Source: Chelydra serpentina
Taxonomy: Eukaryota; Chordata; Testudines; Chelydridae
Direction of reading: 5' to 3'
Assembly (NCBI GenBank): GCA_037349315.1
Contig: JBAIAC010000024.1
Span: 40,397,501-40,461,500 of the forward strand
DNA: 64,000 nucleotides
Shown here: in pieces, positions 1 to 9,375 of the stretch
How positions within the stretch are numbered: the first letter of the stretch is position 1
Layout: every line of letters begins with the position of its first letter
Position numbers and translations under genes: made by a program
Notes under the pieces: generated by a model
Databases searched by the model: none
Seen by the model: only the letters and a program-made list of their open reading frames with translations
What the model was told of the DNA's origin: nothing

Positions 1-149
1 CATAGGAAAGGGATAGAAGAAATTCAATTTAGAAAGGAAATGAATAAAACAGGACATGATTGAGGAAAACAAAAAAATTAAATGCGTAACTAAGATACTT
101 ACCATCTTATAATACAAGACAGGGGGCATCACATGAAAGGAAAAACTTA

Positions 150-260
150 AAAGTGCTAAGAGGAAATACATCTTAAGTGCATAACTGACTTGTGGAATTC
201 ACTGCCACAAGATATCAGAGTGTTCAAAAGTTTAGTTGGTTTAAAATGCTTCTGGAGAAG
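150..260 (+). repeat. CR1-like LINE 3' fragment
   Basis: The stretch with 'TGTGGAATTCACTGCCACAAG' wording resembles the segment just after ORF2 in CR1 LINEs, where near-identical words recur elsewhere in this window on the opposite strand (about 11030-11060). It is short and decayed, and its 5' and 3' limits are unclear. No coding potential remains. Confidence 0.45.
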
Positions 261-350
261 CACAACAGCATGCTGGTCCTTATTCTGGGCATGTGATAAA
301 ACCACCACTGAGCTTTTGGTCAGCCTTTTGAATGTCAATACCAGATCCAT

Positions 351-3300
351 AGCAGGAAGAGGAGAGTGAGGGTTTTTTATGGATTTTTTGCACCATTTTC
401 AGTTTTAGTACCAAATCATGCACCATATACAGAGGAATTAGTTGCCTTATGCCCACTGCTGTGGAAAATATAAACGAAATACACTTTTAAGAGTTTGGGG
501 GGACTTATGTTTTTAGAACTGTTCTGAATATTTCCTGATCCCCTTTATTATACTATATTTAATTTCTAAAAATATACAAACACCTGTCTGGCCCAGAATT
601 TTCCCTATTAATTATTGCCGCAAAATGCTAACATTAGATATGCTGAGTTTTGAAATTAAGGAGGTACAAACCCAGACTTTTAAACAGGAATATATTTCCA
701 TTTCAACTGATCTTCCTGCTGTACTAATTTTTTTGTCTTCCAGATGTTGGACATTTGTCCTAAATTCGAATGGACCTTGTCCGAAACTGAAGATTGGAAG
801 GTATAATGTGTCCATCTGCTAGATTCAGAAAGTTCCTTTTTTATAATCCTTTGAATCTTTGTATATAATCCTTTGTTAGGCCCTAAAGTTCTTTGATTGC
901 ATGCACATTATTTTCTATTGATTGGTTGTGCTCACTGTCACATGAAAAGGGTGTTAATCCTCTAGTAATTAACATCTTGCTGAGGTCAACAGAGGTCAGT
1001 ACTTTACATGTTTGAATCTGGTGAATTTGGTTCATTGGAACTCCTTATTTTCGTCAGTTCAGCTATTCTATCATTTTTCCTTGGTGTGCTTTGTTCTCCC
1101 TGAACACTGGTATTCCCTCTCAATCTGCCTGCTTTTCATTCGGTGAAGGATCCATTTTGCTTTTGTACTGTAGAGTGTCTGTGCTGTACACTGTACAGCT
1201 GCCTTTATGGCATTAACTGTTGCCTTCTGGCTATTTAGATAGTTTGCCAAACTGGAAGCTGATTTTGCATTCTTAATGCCTGTGATGTTAGATAATTACA
1301 CCACAGGGTTCACTCTGTACAGTATTTCACAATATACATAGAATGCAATCACGATGCAAAATCATTTATAGACAACTGTGTCCCAGGACAGTACAAAGAG
1401 CATAATTTTAGCTATTCATGGAAACCCTGCTTCTTTTTAAAGGATACCATTTGTATTTTGTTTCCCTTTCTTGGGGATTTTTATTCCATCAAGAATGTAT
1501 ATAAATAATTCCTCACTGTCTTGTAATTTGAAAACCCACTTAGCCTCATTCGTCTGAGACAGTTTTCATTTTTTGTTGCAACAGTGCCTGTGCTGAGTGC
1601 ATTTGTACTATCTGTCTTCACAGTCTCATATGCAAGAGGTATTTTTGATACAGTTGAAATCTCATTAATCAGATTCCAAGCATTAGTCTGTTTGTATCTT
1701 TTATTATGTCTTTCTTCTCTCTGTATCTGATATTAAGGATAAACATAATGGTCACTTTCTTTGGGAAATGGATACAGTCTGCAAGTGTTCCTACTTAAGC
1801 AGACTTAATGAGACAGTTCACTGCATTTCAGCGCTACATTAATGTGTTAAATGACTGTGCAGTAAACTTTCAGAATTGTGCTTAGCTTCACACTTGCCAC
1901 CCTATCTCTTTACCAGCCACTGCACTGTATGTCCTTTGCACCTTGCACACAAACATATAAAGAGGACAAGTGTTTTATTGTGTTCAATTTTCATACAGAG
2001 AAAACATACTGAGAGGAAACAACTGTATTTGATGCAATATAAAAATGTGAAGGACAGTGTGGTGTGCTCAATGAAAAGCACCTTACATAATATGACAGCT
2101 TTTATTCTCTCAGCTACAGGAGGAAATACATGCTATATATATACTGTATATGAAACCATTAAAAAAAATCTCCCTACACAACACTTTCCACAACAGGTAT
2201 TGTAGCACAGCTCCATTTGCCTTATTTTCAAACACACATTTATTAAGTAGAGCTTCAATTGGCAAAAAAATGACTTTTTTTTGTTTTTAAACTATTTTAA
2301 ACAAGCTTTGCACATGTTTAGTACTGGCCCCACTAAAGGGCTTAATCCTGCATTCCTTGCCCTCCCAAAATTCACTCAACAGTCATGTAAGGCCCCAATA
2401 CACCAGCGTATGTAAGCACATACTTAACTTTAAACACATGACTACCACCTATTTACTTCAGTTTACCCTGTCTCAATGGGACTATTTAAGTGCTTTGCTG
2501 AATTGGGCTAAGTCAGCTGGAATTTTGGCTGTGCAAGGAATAACTATTTTCCCCCACACTGACTTCTTTTTCCAGGCCTCTAAACTATTGATTCTGCCCT
2601 ACTCAGAACATTCTGTTGTGGTGGACTATCTAGGCATTTACACAGCCCCGTTACCATAGTATCTAGGCACCTCAAATATTTTTTTTCACTCTTTATGAAA
2701 ATGCCTTTGTCCCTTTACTCCTGTGCTGAGCCTAAACTGAACATTTTGCAGTTTTGATGTTTCTGATTTGATAATACCCTGATAAGTGACATGAGCAGCC
2801 GGAGCACGTTGCTGGTGCATTGATCTGGCAAGAATACAAGTCAGTTACAGAGGCATTACTTTTACTGTATCATGATTCACATTAGAATACAAGCATATTT
2901 CAAACCATTAAATAAAAGGACTTCAGAGGTGCTGGTCACCATGAAGGGAAACATCTGAATAAAACAAAAACTAATTGACTTAGTTTCAGTTAATCTAGGA
3001 CCACATGCTAAAATGCATTAATCACAATTGCTTGGCTATTGTATGGCATCACTATAGATCAGATTTAAGGTTGCTTATCATGTGTGAATGTCTTAAATGT
3101 AATCTTAATTTTCTGAGTTTGTAAATAGGGGGGGAGGGATGGTGGGAGGAAATAATTACAACCTAAGGGGAAAAATTACAGGTCAGCTACTGATACACAC
3201 TCTCTTCTTTAACTCTATCATAACATACGTTCAGTTATCTGGGAATATTTAAAACAAGATAGCTTGATTCTTCTAAAATATTGTTCCTTAGACACTGTTA

Positions 3301-3800
3301 TAATAATATAGTATCCTGGTGAATATGCACTATATTTAAAAAAAAATGGAGTGTTTTGAAATGAACTCTTGAAAATTCTGCATAACTAGGTATCCATTGT
3401 GATGATGGGTGAGAGCAATAAATTTGCACTTTGTACTCAGGGCTGAAAACATGTACTCATAACTTTTTCAATAAAGTCCTGGTAAGTAATGTTTAGGAGT
3501 CTCTCTCATTGTAAATTGGCAGTAAATGGATAGGTACTATTTAGGGAAGAAATAATTCTGAGTCACAGGTTCCCTTGAGATCCAGGTTTTGCTTTATGAA
3601 TAATATTTTTTTTGCAATTCCAGATTTAAATTTCAGTCTCCAATTAACTTTTTGCTCCAATCTGTGCTTAATGTAAAGAATAATGATGGAATAATTTAAA
3701 TTATAGAATAAATAATTCATAGTGAACACATTTTTCCAGTTAATTTAGTCTCCTTTCTTGGTTTATGAATTATCTGCAAAAGGAAGACAATTGTCTCACA
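351..3800. other. AT-rich DNA without recognisable genes
   Basis: Open frames are all under about 110 codons, lack domain-like composition and are not supported by splice context. Apart from a palindromic module near 2375-2515 I see only simple A/T runs. Conserved non-coding elements could be present but cannot be judged from one sequence. Confidence 0.6.
2375..2515. repeat. Palindromic interspersed module
   Basis: This piece contains 'GTAAGCACATACTTAAC', 'CTCAATGGGACTA' and 'AAGTGCTTTGCTGAATTGGG'. The same words recur in modules at 34000-34125, 50690-50795 and 59757-59815, pointing to a decayed member of a dispersed hairpin-forming repeat family. Family name not recognised. Confidence 0.5.
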
Positions 3801-3803
3801 TAG

Positions 3804-3836
3804 CCCTGGTCTACACTACGAGTTTAGGTCGAATTT
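3804..3836 (+). repeat. Left terminal inverted repeat of the Harbinger element
   Basis: About 30 bp pair with 9128-9160: CTACACTAC is identical, followed by a stretch that aligns with one indel through TTAGGTCGAA. The outermost 3-5 bases do not match, so the exact end is uncertain by a few bases. Confidence 0.75.
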
Positions 3837-4721
3837 ATTAGCATTATATCGATTGAGCCGTGCACCCGTCCACATGACGAAGCCATTAACATCGACGTCT
3901 AGGGCTCTTAAAATCGATCTCGCCACTCCACCCCCAATGAGGGGATTAGCGCTAAAATCGATATTGCCGACGCGAACTAGGCTTAGTATGGACGCAATTC
4001 GACGGTATTGGCCTCCTGGATCTATCCCACAGTGCAACATTTGACTGCTCTGGACAGCAGTCTGAGCTCGAATGCTCTGCCCAGGTAGACAGGAAAAGCC
4101 CCGCGAACTTTTGAATTTCATTTCCTGTTTGGCCAGCGTGGTGAGCTGCAGGTGAGTGCAGATCTCATCAGCAGACCATGATGGAGTCCCAGAACCGAAG
4201 ATGAGCTCCAGCGTGGACCGAGCGTGAGGTACGCGATCTGATCGCAGTATGGGGAGACGAAACCGTGCTGGCAGAGCTACGGTCCAAAAGAAGAAACGCC
4301 AATACATATGCCAAAGTCTCCAAGGGCATGCAGGACAGAGGCTACAACAGGGACGTGCAACAGTGCCGCGTGAAAATTAAGGAGCTCAGGCAAGCCTACC
4401 AAAGAACCAGAGATGCAAAGGGCCGCTCTGGGTCAGAGCCCCAGACATACCGCTTCTATGACAAGCTGCATGCCATTCTAGAAGGTGCAGCCAGCACTGA
4501 CCCACCCATGTGGTATGACTCCGTATGTGGATCATCAGAAACCACAGAGGAGCATTTTCGGGGAGAGGAAGATGATGATAATGATGCTCAAAATAGCACA
4601 CAGACACAGCAAGGAAGCAGAGAAGCCCTTTTCCCCGACAGCCAGGAACTCTTTGGCACCTGGGAGCCAGTACCGTACAAACACGCCCAAGGCATGCTTG
4701 ATGCCAGAGAAGGGACCTCTG

Positions 4722-5636
4722 GTGAGTGTACCTCTGTTAAATTAATACATGTTTTATAATCAAGCATGTTTAATGATTAATTCATGGCCAGTACAGCTAC
4801 AGCTACTGGAAAAGTCTGTTAACATGTTCGGGGATGGAGCAGAAATCCTCCGGGGACATCTCCAGAAAGCTCTCCTGGATGTACTCCCAAAGCCTGTGCA
4901 AAAGGTTTCTGGGGAGGGCAGCCTTATCCTGTGCTCCGTGGTAACACACTATCACGCCAGGCCAGTAGCACGTAGTCTGGAATCATTGCATTGCAAAGCA
5001 TGGCGGCGTATGGTCCCGGTGTTTGCTGGCATTCAAGCAACATCTGTTCTTTATCTGTCTGTGTTATCCTCAGAAGAGTGATATCATTCATGGTCACCTG
5101 GTTGAAATAGGGGAATGTTATTAAGGGGGCATTCAGAGGGGTCCGTCCCTGCTGGGCTGTTTGCCTGTGGCTGAACGGAAATCTTCCCCGCTGTGACCCA
5201 CACGGTGGGGGGAGGGGGAACAGTGAACATCTTGGATGTGTGTGTGTGTGTGTGTGGGGGGGGTCGATTAGTTTCGCGCTGCACGTTAACCCAAAAAACG
5301 CCGCCCCTCCCTTTTCAATTGCCAACCACTTTTAAATTGCCAGCCCAAAGGCTGTTTGTTATGGGAAATGAGGGGGTTGCTGTTTGAAACCATTCCCACA
5401 TGTTATGAAGGTTAAAGAAGCCTATAGACTGTGGCTTACCATGGCTGCCTGCAAGCCGAATTCTGTTGCCCGCTGGACCTGCTTGTGTGATCTCTCACAC
5501 CAAACCAGCAGACTCTCAATATAACAGGCAAAGTGCAACCTTGGACCAAATGCACATGTGCTATGTAATGTTTGGAGCCTTGTTCTCTAATGTGTGTCTT
5601 TTAAACTACTCCTCTCCCGTTTGTTTCCTCCCACAG
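4722..5636 (+). other. Predicted intron of the Harbinger Myb-like gene
   Basis: GTGAGT donor at 4722, pyrimidine-rich tract and CCACAG acceptor ending at 5636. Splicing keeps the reading frame (phase 1, 915 bp). It contains a (TG)n run at 5237-5256 followed by a G-run. Open frames within it are not conserved-looking. Confidence 0.7.
5237..5263 (+). repeat. (TG)10 microsatellite with G-run
   Basis: About ten TG units followed by a run of G, inside the Harbinger intron. Confidence 0.9.
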
Positions 5637-6297
5637 CTGCAAATGTTTCAATGCCACCCCTTTCATCACAGTCCCAGAGGCTAGCAAAGATTAGAAGTAA
5701 AAAAAAATGGAATCGAGACGATATGTTCACAGAGCTCATGCAGTCCTCCCACACTGAAACTGCCCAGCAGAATGCATGGAGGCAGACAGTGAGGGAGTCC
5801 AGGATGGCAGAATTTGAACACGTGGACAGGTGGCGTGCTGAAGACAATGACTGCCAGGCTGGATGGCTGTCCAGCCAGTGAGTAGGTGGCGTCAGCATGC
5901 TGAGAGAAGGCAGGATGCAATTCCTCTCTGGAGGATCAACGGAAATTCTCCAGCTTATGGCTGAGGAAAGGCGTATGGTTTAGGAAAGGCCGCCTGAGCC
6001 CAGACTGCCGCTACAGCACCTGTGTAACCAACAGCCCTCGTCCCCGAGTCCCATAACCTCGTCACTGAGATGCCCAAGAACGCGTTTGGGAGGCATCCGT
6101 GCACCCAACCACTCAAGCCAAGAAAACTGTCAAAGCAACAAAAGGCTGGCATTCAATAAGTTTTAAAATGCTGTGTGTTCTTGTCCTTCCCTCATCCTCT
6201 CCTCCACCACCCATCCTGGTGCTTCCCTTCTTCCACCACCTATCCCAGGAGACTGTGGCAGTTACCCCCATAGTTCCCCCTATTTGTTTGACGAATT

Positions 6298-6303
6298 AAT
6301 AAA
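6298..6303 (+). terminator. Polyadenylation signal of the Myb-like gene
   Basis: AATAAA 132 bp after the ancestral stop of the + strand gene. The nearest opposite-strand AATAAA is at 6332-6337, so the two transcription units end tail to tail. Confidence 0.6.
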
Positions 6304-6331
6304 GAATGCATGATTGTTAAGCAACAATGAC

Positions 6332-6337
6332 TTTATT
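6332..6337 (-). terminator. Polyadenylation signal of the transposase gene
   Basis: TTTATT on the + strand (AATAAA on the - strand) about 110 bp past the transposase stop at 6450, facing the + strand signal 29 bp away. Confidence 0.6.
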
Positions 6338-6449
6338 GCCTCTGCAAGTGGTGACCGCGGGGGGTGGGGGTGGGCAGGGCAGTTTGGTTAAAGGGAAGTA
6401 GAATGAATCAAGGGGCGGGGCTTTTCAGTAATGGGGAAAAACAGAACTT

Positions 6450-7747
6450 TCACACAGCATCCTGGCCGTTCAGGAAACTGGTTTTCAAAGCTTCCCTGAT
6501 GCGCAACGCACCCTGCTGTACTCTTGTAACAGCCCTGGTGTCTGGCTGCGCATAACCAGCGGCCAGGTGATTTGCCTCAACCTCCCACCCCGCCATAAAC
6601 GTCTCCCCCTTACTCTCACAGATATTGTGGAGCGCACAGCAAGCAGTAATAATAATGGGAATATTGATTTCGCTGAGATCTAACCTAGTCAACAAACTGC
6701 GCCAGCGAGCTTTTAAACGCCCAAATGCACATTCCACCACCATTCTGCACTTGCTCAGCCTATAGTTGAAAAGGTCCTGACTACTGTCCAGGCTACCTGT
6801 GTATGGCTTCATGAGCCATGGCATTAAGGGGTAGGCTGGGTCCCCAAGGATAACTATTGGCATCTCAACATCCCCAACGGTTATTTTCTGGTCTGGGAAG
6901 AAAGTCCCTTGCTGCAGCAGCTGAAACAGACCAGAGTTCCTGAAGATGCGAGCGTCATGTACCTTTCCCGGCCATCCCACGTTGATGTTGGTGAAACATC
7001 CCTTATGATCCACCAGTGCTTGCAGCACTATTGAAAAGTAACCCTTTCGGTTTATGTACTCGCTGGCTTGGTGGTCCAGTGCCAAGATAGGGATATGGGT
7101 TCCGTCTATCGCCCCACCACAGTTCGGGAACCCTATTGCTGCAAAGCCATCCAGTATGACCTGCACATTTCCCAGAGTCACAACCCTTGGTACCAGCAGC
7201 TCTGTGATCGCCTTGGCTACTTGCATCACAACAAACAGCCCCCACTGTAGATTTTCCCACTCCGAATTGATTCGCGACTGACCGGTAGCTGTCTGGCGTT
7301 GCAAGCTTCCACAGGGCTATCGCCAGTCGCTTCTCTACTGTGAGGGCTGCTCTCATCTTGGTGTTCTGGCACTTCAGGGCAGGGGAAAGCAACTCAAAGT
7401 TCCATGAAAGTGCCCTTACGCATGCAAAAGTTTCGCAGACACTGGGATTCATCCCAGACCTGCAGCACTATGTGGTCCCACCGGTCTGTGCTTGTTTCCC
7501 GGGCCCAGAATCGGCATTCCACTGTATCAACAAGCCCCCTTGCCACCATGATGTTCACCTTGCGGGGGGCCCTTTTTTGAGAGAGGTCTGTGTCCACGTC
7601 CTCATCACTGTCCTCAGGGCGCTGCCGTCGCCTCCTCGCCTGCTGTAGCTGTAGCAGCTCCTGGTTCTCGTTCTCCATATACTCCTGGACAATGCGTGTG
7701 GTGTTCATAAGGGCGATAACAGCCGCGACGATCTGATCGGGCTCCAT
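6450..7747 (-). pseudogene. Harbinger (HARBI1-like) DDE transposase, two frameshifts
   Basis: DDE-superfamily transposase (DDE_Tnp_4 type) expected to cut and rejoin the element's ends at 3-bp targets. Reading down from ATG 7747: an N-terminal part (MEPDQIVAAVIALMN, arginine-rich stretch, WDHIVLQVW), a helix-turn-helix-like part (LATPDSYRSVANQFGVGKST), then the catalytic core. The core keeps GAIDGTH (first Asp, codon at 7104-7106), GDPAYPL (second Asp, 6840-6842) and VVECAFGRLKARW (Glu, 6732-6734), so the triad is intact, as is the family motif YFSIVLQALVDH. The core alone is an open frame from 7304 to 6450. Two lesions split the gene: near 7396 two bases appear lost after FMEL, and near 7236 a 4-base TTGT-type duplication follows STVGAV. 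Each moves the frame the same way. Total length of about 430 codons fits the family. No intron is needed. Confidence 0.88.
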
Positions 7748-7902
7748 GCTTTCCCTGGTATGGTGTCTGCAGGACAGCAGAGTGGGAGCAGAAGCAGCGG
7801 GTGGATAACAATGGTGTCAGCAATATGGCGCCTGCATGAAAAAAGGCGCGAAAGGATTTTGGGCTCTCCCCTCTGCTGCTTTCTCAGAGGGAGTGGGGGA
7901 GA

Positions 7903-8000
7903 AAGGGTTAGGTTCCTTTCCTTCTAAGAGCAGATGGTACAATATGCGGGGAGCAAGGGTTAGGCGCTTTCCCTTCTAGCTGCAGATGGTTCAATAGGCT
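7903..8000. repeat. 52-bp tandem pair, inverted relative to the 72-bp array
   Basis: AAGGGTTAGG...CCTTCTA...GCAGATGGT recurs at 7903 and 7955 (period 52). Reverse-complemented, the CCTTCTAG..GCAGATGGT..CAATA part matches the TTGCACCATCTGCTGCTAG part of the 72-bp repeats at 8411-8596. Confidence 0.65.
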
Positions 8001-8020
8001 TGATATCCATCATCATCTCC

Positions 8021-8208
8021 TGGCCCCCTCAAGGATTGAGCTCGCAACCCTGGGTTTAGCGGGCCAACGCTCAGACTGCTGAGCTATCCCTCTGCCCGCA
8101 TTATAGCGCGACTGAATCCCCACTAGACCTAATGTCCAGGCGTACGCTGGAGATGTATGGTAATTGTGAGCTGAGCAGGCTCCATGCTTGCCGTAGCAAA
8201 CCCGGAAA
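8021..8208 (-). repeat. Copy 1 of a 188-bp direct duplication with tRNA-like head
   Basis: Matches 8609-8796 without gaps (offset exactly 588). On the - strand the first 75 bp look like a tRNA: an A-box-like TAGCTCAGCAGTCTGAGC and a B-box-like GGTTGCGAGCTCAATCC. The remainder (GCGACTGAATCCCC...) is Harbinger-internal sequence. The same tRNA-like head heads the SINE at 40781. It is not a functional tRNA, because the acceptor stem does not pair. Confidence 0.75.
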
Positions 8209-8262
8209 CTCCAGACTGCTGAGCTATCCCTCTGCCCGTGTTCCAGGCAGTACTGAATCTTC
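8209..8262 (-). repeat. Third, partial copy of the tRNA-like segment
   Basis: CCAGACTGCTGAGCTATCCC and the following TCTGCCCG repeat the end of the tRNA-like head for a third time, followed by a diverged version of the downstream sequence (ACTGAATC). Confidence 0.55.
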
Positions 8263-8290
8263 CTTCAACAAAACATAAAAAAAAGAGAAT

Positions 8291-8309
8291 GACCAGAGTC
8301 ACTCTGGTC
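8291..8309. repeat. Short perfect palindrome
   Basis: GACCAGAGTCACTCTGGTC has two 9-bp arms around one base, inside the Harbinger subterminal region. Confidence 0.7.
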
Positions 8310-8410
8310 ACTCCCATTTATGTCCAATCGCCCCCGGCGAGCCACACCATAGGCTGGCCAGGAGCACATAGGGGACGATGAATTTCAAGCCTACTGTACA
8401 GTCTGCAGCT

Positions 8411-8596
8411 AGAAGGCAAGGATCTTCTGCTGTGTAGTCCCGCGACTACGATCATTTATGGCATATTGCACCGTATGTTGCTAGAAGAAAAGGAGCTGCT
8501 GATGTGTAGTCACGTGACTACGATCATTTATGGCATATTGCACCATCTGCTGCTAGAAGGCAAGGGGCTTATGCTGTGTAGTCCCGTGACTACCAG
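8411..8596. repeat. 72-bp tandem array with central palindromes
   Basis: About 2.6 copies start at 8411, 8483 and 8555, spaced exactly 72 bp. Each carries a 16-bp dyad at the same place: GTAGTCCCGCGACTAC (8434), the perfect palindrome GTAGTCACGTGACTAC (8506) and GTAGTCCCGTGACTAC (8578). Position upstream of the transposase start suggests a regulatory or protein-binding role; this is inference. Confidence 0.85.
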
Positions 8597-8608
8597 CCTC
8601 AGACGGAA

Positions 8609-8796
8609 TGGCCCCCTCAAGGATTGAACTCGCAACCTTAGGTTTAGCAGGCCAATGCTCAGAACGCTGAGCTATCCCTCTGCCCGTATTATAGCGCGAC
8701 TGAATCCCCACTAGACCTAATGTCCAGGCGTACGCTGGAGATGTACGGTAATTGTGAGCTGAGCAGGCTCCATGCTTGTCGTAGCAAACCAGGAAA
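8609..8796 (-). repeat. Copy 2 of the 188-bp direct duplication
   Basis: Same structure as 8021-8208, with scattered substitutions. The two copies bracket the 72-bp palindrome array. Confidence 0.75.
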
Positions 8797-9127
8797 CCCT
8801 GGAAATCCCGGAAAAAAGGCGCGAAAAATATTGCTTTCACGGAGGGAGGGAGGGACGGACGGGGGATGGCTTGACGACATGTACCCAGAACCACCAGCGA
8901 CAATGTTTTCTGCCCCATCACGCTTTGGGATCGCAACCCAGAATTCCAATGGGCGGCGGAGACTGCGGGAACTGTGGGATAGCTACCCGCAATGCAACGC
9001 TCCGAAAGTCGACGCTAGCCCCGATACTGTGGACGCAGTCCGTTGACCTCATGGTCTTAATGCTCTTAAGTGGGGACACACACAATCGATTCCATAAATT
9101 CGGGTTTTAAAATATCGACTTCTATAA

Positions 9128-9160
9128 TTTCGACCTAATTCTGTAGTGTAGACGTACCCA
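9128..9160 (-). repeat. Right terminal inverted repeat of the Harbinger element
   Basis: Partner of the repeat at 3804-3836, followed by the TAG duplicate at 9161-9163. Confidence 0.75.
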
Positions 9161-9310
9161 TAGTTTATTTGAAATTTCTTACAAAATAATTCTTATTAAA
9201 ATAATTGTGGCCATAGCTTGTTTATATCTGGTAGTTGGAATTTTACCTGTACTTGTTAGTTTTGCAGGCAGATAGGATCCTGAATACACACAGGGAGAAG
9301 CCCTGTTAAG

Positions 9311-9375
9311 AAGGAAGATACTGGGCTAGATGGACCATTGGTCTTATCCAGTATGGACATACTTATGTTCTTATA
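9311..9375 (+). repeat. CR1-like LINE 3' tail
   Basis: Contains 'ATACTGGGCTAGATGGACC' and 'CCAGTATGGACATACTTATG', the 3'-terminal words of the sauropsid CR1 subfamily also seen at 16625-16815. Only the last part of the LINE is present, as expected from 5' truncation. Confidence 0.8.

Larger units (their letters stand above)
4178..6166 (+). pseudogene. Harbinger Myb/SANT-like DNA-binding protein gene, broken
   Basis: Accessory protein of Harbinger elements, expected to bind DNA and help the transposase enter the nucleus. Exon 1 begins at tandem ATGs (4178, 4181). From 4205 it encodes a Myb_DNA-bind_4-like three-helix domain starting APAWTEREVRDLIAVWGDE and running to about 4475, with the conserved tryptophans at 4214 and 4250. 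An acidic EEDDDND stretch follows. A good donor (G|GTGAGT at 4722) and acceptor (CCACAG ending at 5636) join in the same phase (phase 1). Exon 2 encodes a lysine/arginine-rich helix and a glutamine/arginine-rich coil ending LMAEERRMV, then a proline-rich tail to the stop at 6164-6166. Three in-frame stops break it: TGA 4202 (looks like CGA to TGA decay), TGA 5879 and TAG 5981 (CAG to TAG). An AATAAA lies at 6298. The phase-matching intron makes the gene model strong; the start codon is less certain. Confidence 0.82.
3804..9160. mobile_element. PIF/Harbinger DNA transposon, near full length, inactive
   Basis: The element spans 5357 bp. Its ends are imperfect inverted repeats: 'GGTCTACACTAC...TTAGGTCGAA' at the left and the reverse complement 'CGTCTACACTAC...TTAGGTCGAA' at the right. 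It is flanked by TAG (shared bases extend to CATAG) on both sides, compatible with the 3-bp target duplication usual for Harbinger elements. It carries the two genes typical of the superfamily, a Myb/SANT-like protein (+ strand) and a DDE transposase (- strand), in convergent orientation. CpG content is higher than in the flanks. Both genes are broken. The end resembles Chompy-type Harbinger MITEs described from crocodilians and turtles; that relationship is recalled from knowledge of the family and was not searched. Confidence 0.88.

Noticed and set aside
3816..4307. 163-codon - strand frame at the left end of the Harbinger element
   Set aside because: It is antisense to the Myb-like exon and crosses the terminal repeat; a shadow frame.
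4924..5325. 133-codon - strand frame with a histidine-threonine run
   Set aside because: Produced by the (TG)n microsatellite in the intron.
8609..8686. Possible tRNA gene on the - strand
   Set aside because: A and B boxes are present but the acceptor stem does not pair and it is followed by repeat sequence. It is a SINE-type tRNA-like head.
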